A stretch of 64,000 nucleotides of DNA from Sinonovacula constricta. Lineage: Eukaryota > Mollusca > Bivalvia > Cardiida > Solecurtidae. The first letter of the stretch is position 1, and each line of letters starts with the position of its first letter. The translations under genes were made by a program, and so were the position numbers. Location of the stretch: NCBI GenBank assembly GCA_007844125.1, contig CM017564.1, forward strand, positions 17,008,362 to 17,072,361, written 5' to 3'. The notes beneath the pieces were generated by a model. That model made no database searches. It saw nothing but the letters and a program-made list of their open reading frames with translations, and was not told where the DNA came from. Below are positions 22,317-31,105 of this stretch, one piece after another.

Positions 22317-22539
22317 ATGGCGGCGCCCATGTTGACGATGGCGTCTGTATTGGCCATCCGTTTTCAGCCGTGTTTTCATCATAAAAATGGCTTAAACTTC
22401 ATAACCAGCATTCCAAAGTCAAAACTTGTCGAAGAAATGTATCACCAATTTCATGATAAATCGGATAAAACTGTTAAAGTCATCATAAAGTGCTCGACGG
22501 AGATGACCCCAACTTCTTCGTCGTTGTTTGATGTTGAAG
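22317..22539 (+). CDS. First exon inside the inverted-repeat transposon
   Basis: ATG at 22317 in the context AACATGGCGGC; the frame is open to 22610, but a donor GAAG|GTAATG ends the likely exon at 22539. It encodes about 74 residues starting MAAPMLTMASVLAI, with no recognised domain. Sequence upstream carries ATTGG (22293) and other promoter-like GC boxes. The ATGGCGGC motif resembles the YY1 site placed just after the start point of many animal promoters. A short downstream exon candidate (22899-22962, with LPDPVLDEECYHYKP) ends AAAG|GTATTT, but its phase does not join simply. Confidence 0.45.
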
Positions 22540-22983
22540 GTAATGTTTTGAATTCATTTTGTAAAGATGTTGTGTGCTCCCAAGCCACTGTAATTTCGCT
22601 CAATTTTTAGCTAGAATTGACATTTTAAGTGAATGTTTCGCAGAAAATGCACATGCATTTGGACAATCCAAGTTTCGGACACGGCACTTTCGACCAAGTT
22701 CTTGAGTTGTACATGCAAGATCAAGCACTATGAAGATTAACTGAGTACTTTAATAAGTATTTCACTTTGATATTAAACATTCTATTAAAATGAAAATGGG
22801 TAGGTTTATGGTGAAAAGTTGTTAATGGCAGGCAGTTAAGAAAGTGCTCAGACAGTTCATGCTGTATACCATCAATCATTCCCACTGATGACCTTCAGTG
22901 GTTGCCAGATCCAGTATTAGATGAAGAATGTTACCACTACAAACCTTATTCTGATGTGAAAGGTATTTTTTATACATTTTTAT

Positions 22984-23076
22984 GGGGCCACAGTAGTCCA
23001 GATATAGCTCACTTGCCTTCTCTGTCATGCAATGGTCATGGGTTCGAGCCTCCCCTGTCTGAGTCACTTTAAGTCA
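22984..23076 (+). repeat. tRNA-derived SINE head
   Basis: An A-box-like stretch (AGTCCAGATATAGCTCACT) is followed about 45 bases later by a good B box, GGTTCGAGCCTC. The arrangement matches tRNA-headed SINEs; folding into a true tRNA was not attempted and looks poor, with no proper acceptor stem. Confidence 0.5.
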
Positions 23077-23542
23077 TGAGAGCATTTAGTAATAAACATA
23101 TTAAGTTGCACTGAGGAATATTCAAAGATGATAAAACACCCTATGCTACATTTTTTCTTCAGCTTCATGAAACTTGGTCGATAGATTCACCTCTGACATT
23201 GATATCACAGATTATCTATATATTTCAAAACTTTTATATGCCCGCCAAACAAAGTTTGAATTGGGTATATTGTCAGTCCGTCACAGCGACATCATTCTGT
23301 TGGTTGGTGCGTTAAAGTTTGTAGAAGTTGCCTCCTAATTGAGCATGTAATCACATTGATGTTGATGTGAAAGACAGTTTTCATATCCACCCTGATGTTT
23401 GAGATATGTGTTCTTGAAATCAAAGCCATGTGTTGGGGGGGGGGGGGGATAAATTTGACACATTATATGCAGATAGTGTTGCTCATTTTCCATTTTTTGT
23501 TATTAAAAATACACTTTTTATTTTGCATCCCTGATTGCTAAG

Positions 23543-24055
23543 CAACAAAAGCAACAGCATAAGCCGTCTACACAACAACCTGTTCAACCTGCTGCTGAAA
23601 ACCTCGAGCTGGACGACAGAGATCCAGAACTGCCAACAAATGATACAGGTTTATGTAGTGTTCAGAATGCACGTGCTGTAGTGAACTGTACAGAATGTCG
23701 AAAGCCAAGAGTAATCTACTCAAAACACAAACTGTCTGAACGGCAAAAGTTTTCTCTTGCACTTGCAATAAGTGAATATATCTAGTTGTGGTGCACTAAT
23801 TTTGCCTCCATCTTGTTCAATATATAAAACTTGTATGTGCAGAAACAATCTGTCGTGTCGAACTCCAATTGAAAGTCCATATTATGGAAGTGATTTGGGT
23901 AGGAAGGATTTGTGTAGTTACTGTGGTGTAGAAGAGTGTGTTGCAGACCTTGAACTTAAAAAAACAATACAAAACTGTTAAAACATGTTGTGAACAATGC
24001 AGAGGTCTTGGAAAAAACCCAGTTGTTATGAGAACATATGGAAAAGCAACCTAAG
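23543..24055 (+). pseudogene. Cys-rich C-terminal region of the transposon protein, two frameshifts
   Basis: After a likely acceptor (TTGCTAAG) a Gln-rich linker leads to CTECRKPRVIYS, a Cys/Arg region (CMCRNNLSCRTPIESPYYG), CSYCGVEECV and finally CCEQCRGLGKNP. Paired CxxC motifs suggest a zinc-binding domain. Similar C-terminal domains recur in uncharacterised mollusc and cnidarian transposon proteins; this is recalled, not searched. Frameshifts fall near 23775 and in a run of seven A near 23957. Ends with TAA near 24052. Confidence 0.5.
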
Positions 24056-24480
24056 AAGGTTTTGCTTCCAATAAATGTCTTTGAAAATAAGTGAAATCAC
24101 TTTTTATTTGATTTATGAAAGAATATTAAAATTATTAAAATTAAAAGTTATGCAAGAATGCATCATACAAAATATGCATCATAATAATACTATTATGGCT
24201 TATTCACATAGAACATATATTTATGTTTCCTGTGTCAAGATGCAATTTCATAATAAAAGAGATTGAAACTTTGCCTAAAATTGTTCACTCTGATAAGATT
24301 TAGGTGTCCCATTATCTGTCATCTTGTTTGTTGAATTTGACGTCTCTTACAGTATTTTCAGTCATTTACAGACTGGCAGCTGACCTAACCATCATTCCTG
24401 GGTAGTACCAGTACTCGACACAATTCCATGTATAAAGCAACTGCCTTACTTTCTCACGTACAAGTTTTTATGACCCCAAC

Positions 24481-24502
24481 GGGGGGGGGGGGGGGGGGGG
24501 GG
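24481..24502 (+). repeat. Homopolymer G tract
   Basis: About 22 consecutive G between CCCCAAC and TTTACAAACG. A shorter G tract lies near 23436-23450. Such tracts are unstable and error-prone in assembly; the true length is uncertain. A G-quadruplex is possible. Confidence 0.8.
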
Positions 24503-25014
24503 TTTACAAACGCAATGCATTAACCACTGAAGTGGTCTTCCATCATCTTGACTGAACCCCAAGGTTGCATTGTGCTTGCAGAATCTTGTTAATGGCTGAA
24601 ATGGTTAATGCACTTCATACAAACTTCTGACTTTGCTAAATGCAACAAAACATATCTTAATTTCAGAAGATTTTAATGAGTTTGCATTGAGCGAAACCAG
24701 AGGTCGATTATTTTCACCAAGAAGAAGTTTATATAAATTTCAATGGATATTCCAGTTGTTTCCAACATATTTAATTACAAAATTGTTTTTGTACTGTTTT
24801 GCAAACATCATGTAAATTATGTATTGCATTCTTCTTGATGAACACAATCTTTACCCACTCACCATGCAGTTATGTTACTATTGTAGCATGACAAAAGGTG
24901 TCTATGTTACAAGCAGACAAGCATACTACAGAGGGTGACTATCAGCCAATAGGTGCATAAAGAAGGAAGGGTGTACGACAAAAGGTGTCTAGGTGCATAA
25001 AGAAGAAAGGGTGT

Positions 25015-25051
25015 CTATATATTTATTATATATATATATATATATATATAA
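25015..25051 (+). repeat. TA microsatellite
   Basis: Alternating TA with one TTTAT interruption, inside the right half of the inverted-repeat transposon. The 90 bases before it hold two imperfect copies of a stretch ending AAAGGGTGTCTA/GTACG. Confidence 0.8.
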
Positions 25052-25183
25052 TCAGTTGCCTTCCATGCTCATGATTCTATCACACTTCTAAAAAAAAATA
25101 AACAAAAAAATAATCCTACCTACCTACCCTCTTTTATTTTACAAGGAGACCGGAAACGGACCTATTTTTTTTTTTGGCCTGGG

Positions 25184-25634
25184 CGCAGTTCTTTCATGCG
25201 CTGATATGTGTTAAAGTTACCGTTGACATGCGCTGGTATTTTTTTTCAATGTCAGTAATCACATGCGCTGATACTACACTATGAAGCACATGAAAACGTA
25301 CTAATAATTAACTAATTAAGGCTTCCAATATCTTGGAGTTTGGAATTCTTTAAGAGACCCGACGGGGATCCACATTTCGTATTTGCGAAAGGACAAGTGC
25401 ATCTCCCTTCACCTCTTAGAGGTGATAGAGCTTGTAAGTACATTACAACAATTAGCTGGTACGATGAACTTTTGCATAACAGGGAAAGGATGGTTTTACT
25501 CATTTATCTATGCCGATTCTACAGATTATTTTCTTGCTATAGATTGACTAAGACTACGTATTTTATACGCAGGTTTTGATGCACATCTTTTATGTCAAGG
25601 AATTGGTTTATTTAAAAATGTACGAGTTCAATGC
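25184..25634 (+). repeat. Dispersed repeat R, copy A, right part with PolB exon
   Basis: Matches 52641-53468 apart from a 150-base segment (present at 53020-53175 and in copy C) and a MITE. An open stretch ending at a GTAAGT donor near 25434 is followed by an acceptor ACGCAG at 25567-25572 and an exon with DAHLLCQGIGLF, which matches PolB of the Polinton at 11215. The repeat is therefore a Polinton-derived piece with its own intron. It breaks at AATGC (25630-25634) and resumes at 26212. Confidence 0.75.
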
Positions 25635-26211
25635 TGTTTCGTTACTTGATGTCATGGTATTAATAAACGACAGATAACGGTATCGACTCTATTTGAATTT
25701 ATTCGGAGAATCACCGTAAGACCTGAAATATGACAAATATATTGATGTAACATGTGCCTTATTTACCAAATTTAACAAAATTTTGCTCAGTTTAGCTGTT
25801 TATGTGTATATATTTATGAAGGAACATTTAACTTGTACAATAAAATTCAAAACAGATCATCAAGCATTATGTCTATGTATATGTTTTACAAAAACCAACA
25901 AAAACTGAGCTTATGTGGTGCGAAAATGCCAGGGTACGAATAGTCACGGGTGCGAATCATTTTACAAAAACAGCGAGAATTTAGTTGGTTAAACATTATG
26001 TCAATGAATGCACATAAATAGAAATATTATTATTTGCTTTTAATAAAAATGCATAGTCAAATTCACGTCATTATGAATATGGGCTTGAAATTGTTGAAAT
26101 GAATCGAGTTAAAAGAAAAACGTTGCAAAAACGTGTTTTGTCAGAACTTCCGGTAAACTAAAACCCGGGACGTGCACCCGTAAACCCGGTATCTAACCGT
26201 GAGTCAATACA
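25635..26211 (+). mobile_element. Probable solo LTR, 577 bp
   Basis: The segment begins TGTTTC and ends ATACA, i.e. TG...CA ends, and is flanked by the 5-base direct repeat AATGC (25630-25634 and 26212-26216). Copy B of the host repeat reads straight through this point near 53464 with a single AATGC. AATAAA lies inside at about 25838. These are hallmarks of a solo LTR left after recombination; orientation and family are unknown. Confidence 0.65.
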
Positions 26212-26262
26212 AATGCATTCCTCAAACCATAGAAAAGTATTTTAGCTTTAGCATAGGTCAAT
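26212..26262 (+). pseudogene. PolB exon fragment continuing after the solo LTR
   Basis: Continues the PolB match of 25573-25634 (CIPQT near 26214, SIGQ near 26250) and aligns with the Polinton PolB at 11270-11325. Homology ends near 26262. Confidence 0.65.
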
Positions 26263-26498
26263 ACACGCATTGACAGTTTCGCAGTGCGCATGCGCGAGGT
26301 GCTGTTTTCACACGAGTTACAGTTCTTGAAATTTCGAGTAAACAAAGGTAGATTGACAAGATGGCAGCTACGTGTGCGATACATAAATGTTCCAACAATG
26401 CATACTGGCTTTATAAATGGAAAAAAAGTTATGCGGGAAGTGTGGAATGCCTGCATAAAGATGAAAATTGGGTGTGTGATCCTCCGTTCAGGTAATTT

Positions 26499-27908
26499 AA
26501 AAAAACAAGAGGGCCATGATGGCCCTTAATCGCTCACCTGATGACACAGGCTTTATGTAGGCTCAAATCTGGCATTAAGTAATTAAAGAGTTATTTACTT
26601 TAGAAACTTTTGGTGAAGATTGGACCATTAGTGTGGCCACTGGGTTGATAACATTTTCTAGAATTTTAACAAGTAACCTACTGAATCCACATGACTCACT
26701 TCAAAACATATGTAAGATTTCATACTGGCAAACATGATGGTCAAGTTTGGTGAAGACTGGGCCATCAATGTAGCCTCTTAAGTGTTTTCACAAGCTTTTT
26801 CTAAGGTTTGACCTAGTGACCTACTTTTTGACCCCACGTGACCCAGTTACGAACTCATCCAAGATTTCATGCAGACAAACATTCTGACCAAGTTCGGTGA
26901 AGATTGGGCTATAAATGTGGCCTCTAGTGTGTTCACAAGCTTTTTCTAAGATTTGACCTAGTGACCTACTTTTTGACCCCACGTGACCCAGTTACGAACT
27001 CATCCAAGATTTCATGCAGACAAACATTCTGACCAAGTTCGGTGAAGATTGGGCTATAAATGTGGCCTCTAGTGTGTTCACAAGCTTTTTCTAAGATTTG
27101 ACCTAGTGACCTACTTTTTGACCCCACGTGACCCAGTTATAAACTCATCCAAGATTTCATGCAGACAAACATTCTGACCAAGTTTGGTGAAGATTGGGCT
27201 ATAAATGTGGCCTCTAGTGTGTTCACAAGCTTTTTCTAAGATTTGACCTAATGACCTACTTTTTGACCCCACGTGACCCAGTTACGAACTCATTCAAGAT
27301 TTCATGCAGACAAACATTCTGACCAAGTTTGGTGAAGATTGGGCTATAAATGTGGCCTCTAGTGTGTTCACAAGCTTTTTCTAAGATTTGACCTAGTGAC
27401 CTACTTTTTGACCCCACGTGACCCAGTTACGAACTCATCCAAGATTTCATGCAGACAAACATTCTGACCAAGTTTGGTGAAGATTGGGCTATAAATGTGG
27501 CATCTAGTGTGTTCACAAGCTTTTTCTAAGATTTGACCTAGTGACCTACTTTTTGACCCCACGTGACCCAGTTACGAACTCATCCAAGATTTTATGCAGA
27601 CAAACATTCTGACCAAGTTTGGTGAAGATTGGGCTATAAATGTGGTCTCTAGTGTGTTCACAAGTTTTTCCTAAAATTTGACCTCGTGACCTACTTTTTG
27701 ACCCCAGGTGACCCAATAATGAACTCATCCAAGATTTCATGCAGACAAACATTCTGACCAAGTTTGATGAAGATTGGATAAAAATTGTGGCCTGTAGTGT
27801 GTTCACAAGGTAAATGTTGACGACGAACGACGGACGACGGACGCCGGACGACGGACGAAGCGGTATCACAAAAGCTCCCCTTGAGCACGTTGTGCTCAGG
27901 TGAGCTAA
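26499..27908 (+). mobile_element. Tandem-repeat element of pearl / non-autonomous Helentron type
   Basis: The left end carries the palindrome GGGCCATGATGGCCC and then CGCTCACCTGA. The right end has TCAGGTGAGC, the inverse of that, right after a hairpin GAGCAC-GTT-GTGCTC, and finishes CTAA. The middle is a 145-bp tandem array followed by GACGACGGACG-like repeats. A 3' hairpin shortly before CTRR with a tandem core is the layout of Helentron-derived non-autonomous elements, including bivalve 'pearl' elements. No coding capacity. Confidence 0.7.
26791..27805 (+). repeat. 145-bp tandem array, seven units
   Basis: The landmark CAAGCTTTTTC recurs at 26791, 26936, 27081, 27226, 27371, 27516 and 27661 (here CAAGTTTTTC) and the next boundary is 27806, an exact 145-base spacing each time. 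A degenerate unit precedes it. Units differ by few substitutions in the middle and more at both edges, as expected from internal homogenisation. Confidence 0.95.
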
Positions 27909-28754
27909 AAAAACAACAACTAGCTGCTAATTGCAAAACACGACGAACTAGATCTATCAACACATTTGGGTAAAATTTTAAACATCCGTACAGTATCGTA
28001 TCATACTTTCTACCTATGTCAGTGGTAAATGACCCGAGCCTTTTGTGGGTTAGGTTTTGTTACAACTAGAAATATTTTGTATGGTAAATTAACAAAAATA
28101 AGAAAATAAAGTTCATAGTTTTTTTTAACTCTTTATTTTTCCTTACATGACCATTGGCCAATTTGGTTTCGCACATGGAGTGAAATTAGGTAGGCTAATT
28201 GATGAAAACCCTTGCATGTGCATCATTTTAACAACAACAAATGGCTTTCCATTTCAGGTTGTTCCCTTTTTCAACAAAACGATACGATGTCGCTAGGCGA
28301 GAGAGATGGAAACAGCTAGTGGGAGGACAAGATTGTTGTGGTCTCCGTCTAAGGACTCTCGTGTTTGTAGTGAACATTATGTTGACGGAAAACCTACCCC
28401 TTAGTCTGGTTCCAAGCGTACTTTCCTACGCAATAGTACGTCTGGCTGATGCTAACAATGGCGGCCTCCGCTGTATTGGAAAATAACACGGTAATGTTTG
28501 GTGTTATAACCTTTGCAAGTGTGCCAAGAAGTTGAGACTCTATGATTAAGTATTGTAAAGACATTATTGTAAAAACATCGACACTATTCTACTAACAAAT
28601 TTCTAGAAACCTCGTGCTTCGCTAAATGTGTCTGTAAACTTACATTGGCGGTCGCCATTTTCAGCCTGTGCCTGACCCGATAACTTAGTGAAAGGGGAAG
28701 GAACTCCAGACTACCTACCCCTCAGAATCCACTACCAACTCTTCAGTTAAGTTA

Positions 28755-29519
28755 GGCCATGCCAAATCGGAATTCTGTTAAGCGTCCGCGTGCGCGTAGG
28801 TTTTAGAGACCTCAATCCAATAAAAAAACAAATGTGTTGGAGAAATTTTCTTAAATAATTCCGATGTTCCGGGATTCAGAAAAACATAACTACATGTATA
28901 CTATAATTAAAAACTATAAACATTCATGTACTACCAAGTACTTATTTATGTGAAAACTAGCTAGGATGGACATGTTGACATTACATATACTTACGTTTAT
29001 TGATATTTTGCAACATAGATCTCCAACGTCTCAAGTGTGCCACTTATATACTTTTTAATTCTACTATGACAGTATTACCAGTATAATAAATTTCATGTCT
29101 TGGTTCATGGTACATGTCACTGTATATGGACAGTAATAGTACATATTGTATGGAAGTATACATTCTCATTATAATTCATTTACTTCACAATTACTTCTTA
29201 CTTACAAAAAATATGATGTGACAATGTTTCCATAGCTGTGTCATTAATACAATATATAATTTTCGTGAAAAAAAAAACATTTGTTTTATTACACCATATG
29301 TACTAAGTCATGCTAAAAGTATGCATTTCGTAAGTAATTAAAACCATTGTTTCATATTATGATGATGTTTTTTCTAATAAATATATACATGTATATATAA
29401 TGCATTGTTTTTGTCGAAAAACAATTGTTTTCGTTTTCGGTTTGTGTGTTTTTGTGAATAGGTACCTAGGTTTGTTAAACTTGAGTTGACGCTTAACAAA
29501 ATTCCAATTTGGCATGGCC
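28755..29519. mobile_element. PIF/Harbinger-like MITE, 765 bp
   Basis: Terminal inverted repeats of about 32 bases: left GGCCATGCCAAAT..., right its inverse with three mismatches, both running to GTTAAGCGTC. Flanked by TTA on each side (28752-28754, 29520-29522). A 3-base TTA/TAA duplication and GG-starting ends are characteristic of PIF/Harbinger elements. No ORF. It lies downstream of the THAP exons. Confidence 0.8.
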
Positions 29520-29559
29520 TTACGCTGGGGCGGAGAGAAAGGTGAAGCGGATGTGTTTA

Positions 29560-29844
29560 TTTCAAGAAACCGGTCAGCAAAAAAGGAAAAAAACGGTCAT
29601 TCCGCCAACCAAACCTGTAGAGACTGGTCCTTATGAGGTGCCTGTTGATGATCCAGAACTTGAAATTTTGACTCATGAAACCCATTCAAACTTTCTATTC
29701 ATTATGGCATTTGCTGCTTTGTTTTTGAGTGTATTTTTAATGCTAATTGAATGTAGGAAAAATAATTTAGCACTAATGGCAGAAAAACTACAATCCCGCC
29801 GGTTTGGAGGCAATGAGTCATCGTTAGCCCCAGCTCCTTTGTGA
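29560..29844 (+). CDS. Putative C-terminal exon with membrane-like helix
   Basis: An open frame with an acceptor-like TTATTTCAAG before it. It encodes a Lys-rich start (KRKKTVIPPTKP), an acidic stretch, one strongly hydrophobic segment (FLFIMAFAALFLSVFLMLI) and a charged end, stopping at 29844. It may be the last exon of the THAP gene, since it has the same strand and no other gene lies between, but the connection is unproven. A longer frame from 29509 begins inside the MITE arm and is not favoured. No family recognised. Confidence 0.4.
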   Translation, partial: FQETGQQKRKKTVIPPTKPVETGPYEVPVDDPELEILTHETHSNFLFIMAFAALFLSVFLMLIECRKNNLALMAEKLQSRRFGGNESSLAPAPL

Positions 29845-29849
29845 ATAAA

Positions 29850-30183
29850 TTATCGTGTCACGCTCGTGTCAGTAGGGATATCCCAGACCATTTGTGTATA
29901 TAGGTCATTGTGCCACGCTGGGTATGTACCGCTATCCCCACCCCATTGTGTGAATGGGTCATTATAGGTCATATATACCGTTATCCCCTCCCTAATGTGA
30001 GGAACGCGGGTGTCTTCGGTGCCATAGCGTTTATAATTTGATTCACGTTGAGTCTGTCAATGATAAGAGTGGACGCTATAACTACCAAACACCACGCCGT
30101 GTATTGCCGAAACAAAGCGTCAGTCGAAGTTTAATTACCAGCATAACACTGGTCACGCTCAATCGTTGAGGGGGTTGGCAATG
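29850..30183. other. Upstream region with imperfect tandem repeats
   Basis: A motif of type CCACGCTGGGTATG ... CATTGTGTGAATGGGTCATTA is repeated about three times between 29850 and 30000 with drift. Next comes a stretch leading to a TATA box at 30184. This looks like promoter-proximal repeat DNA; no gene. Confidence 0.45.
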
Positions 30184-30190
30184 TATATAA
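30184..30190 (+). promoter_or_regulatory. TATA box
   Basis: TATATAA in ATGTATATAAGAGAAG. A start point near 30212-30225 would give a leader running into the small ORF at 30320 or, after splicing, the PolB-like exon at 31104. Downstream acceptor use supports a spliced leader but this is inference. Confidence 0.5.
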
Positions 30191-30319
30191 GAGAAGAAAA
30201 TTCGCTATATTTCATTCACAAACAACTAAGTCAACTGTGAGACATCGATTCGTTTTGAAACGTGGTTAATATTACTCGGAACGAATATTCAATTTTGATT
30301 AGTTATTAATACAAAAGCT

Positions 30320-30445
30320 ATGGAGAAAATTGTTCTTATTTGGTGCGTTTATTTTATTGCGACGATCAAGCCTATATTAATGCTAATAAAGGTTTTTAAT
30401 GTCCGCGTGCATCACAAAAGAGAAACTGTCAAATCGTCGTTCTAA
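30320..30445 (+). CDS. Small ORF after TATA box, 41 residues
   Basis: The first ATG after the TATA box opens a 41-residue frame beginning MEKIVLIWCVYFIATIK, with a hydrophobic N-terminal half and a basic C-terminal half ending VKSSF. It could be a tiny membrane peptide, an upstream ORF, or a first exon (a GT follows AAAG at 30392). There is no family match; it may be chance. Confidence 0.25.
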   Translation: MEKIVLIWCVYFIATIKPILMLIKVFNVRVHHKRETVKSSF

Positions 30446-31105
30446 AATTGTATCTAGTTTTGCTATTCTTCATTTCAACGACTTGAAATGAGTGGTTTCA
30501 TTTTTAATGTAAGAGTATTATTTTTGTCGCTGTTTTTTTTTTTTTTTTTTTTGTTGTTGATAAAATAGACAAATAAAAAAGAAGCGGTAAAGTTTCTGAT
30601 AACATGTTTTAAAATACACAGCTTTTAACTGAGTTAAAAGTTGTCTCCGTTATTCAATTCGTAGTTTTACCTACTGGATTTGTTTTATGAACAGTACAGT
30701 TTCTTTCCTTTGTGTTTAAAATATCAACCACATACGCAAAACAGTCTTATAATAAAAAAATGTATTTTTTTAATCCCTTCAATTTGAACAAACACTCAAT
30801 TTTTAACATTACGCTGATTGTCGTATATCTGAAATATGGTCTGTCGAGATAATCGGCGAAGCATTCGTAAATTCTCTGATACTTGCTAACAAGCGGATGG
30901 TAAAGATAAAATCGATAGAGCCCACTCACCCCATAATTAGTTTCTCTTACCGACAAACTGGTGGGGTAGTACAATTTTCGCTGCGTTCAGACAGGTTTAA
31001 GGTCAGCATAGGGTCAATATGATTTACTGCAAGTTCTTAGTGTAAGGCGGTGGTGTTTTAAAATTATTTTAACACGCGTAATATAATTTGTCTTCCATTT
31101 CAGAA
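30446..31105. other. Non-coding, probable leader intron
   Basis: A T tract lies at 30531-30552. The segment ends with acceptor TTCCATTTCAG at 31093-31103, three bases before the PolB-like start codon. The - strand ORF at 30747-30974 has no support. Confidence 0.5.

Larger units (their letters stand above)
22105..25179 (+). mobile_element. Inverted-repeat DNA transposon, about 3.1 kb, family not recognised
   Basis: The ends form imperfect terminal inverted repeats of about 33 bases. The left has AAAATTAGGTCTGTTTCCGG and the right, on the other strand, AAAATAGGTCCGTTTCCGG, both preceded by G/C and an A run. It is flanked by TGGG on both sides (22101-22104, 25180-25183), and the uninterrupted repeat at 52625-52640 has a single TGGG, so a 4-base target duplication is likely. 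Inside are a first exon with an ATGGCGGC start region, a short exon and a Cys-rich C-terminal region, but no full catalytic core, so the copy is probably non-autonomous or deleted. Confidence 0.75.
26361..28400 (+). pseudogene. THAP-domain gene, two exons, one frameshift
   Basis: Exon 1 (26361-26491) starts MAATCAIHKCSNNAYW and ends at donor CAG|GTAATT. Exon 2 starts at 28258 after ATTTCAG in matching phase, with LFPFSTKRYDVARRERW. The frame then breaks near 28325, and the next frame gives SRVCSEHYVDGKPT. This is the C2CH zinc-coordinating THAP pattern (C-x4-C ... C-x2-H), a DNA-binding domain of transposases and transcription regulators. The 1.77 kb intron is almost filled by the tandem-repeat element. 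The frame after the THAP end is unclear; a further exon may lie at 29560-29844. The frameshift may be real or an error. Confidence 0.7.

Noticed and set aside
24075..24266. ORF after the transposon's Cys-rich region
   Set aside because: AT-rich, no motif, follows the stop codon of the real frame.
26566..27910. CRISPR-like array, because of regular spacing
   Set aside because: Units are contiguous at 145 bases with no short-repeat/unique-spacer pattern, and the genome is eukaryotic.
27546..27963. Two - strand ORFs over the tandem array
   Set aside because: They arise from the 145-base repeat and the GACGACGGACG stretch; period is not a multiple of three and no domain appears.
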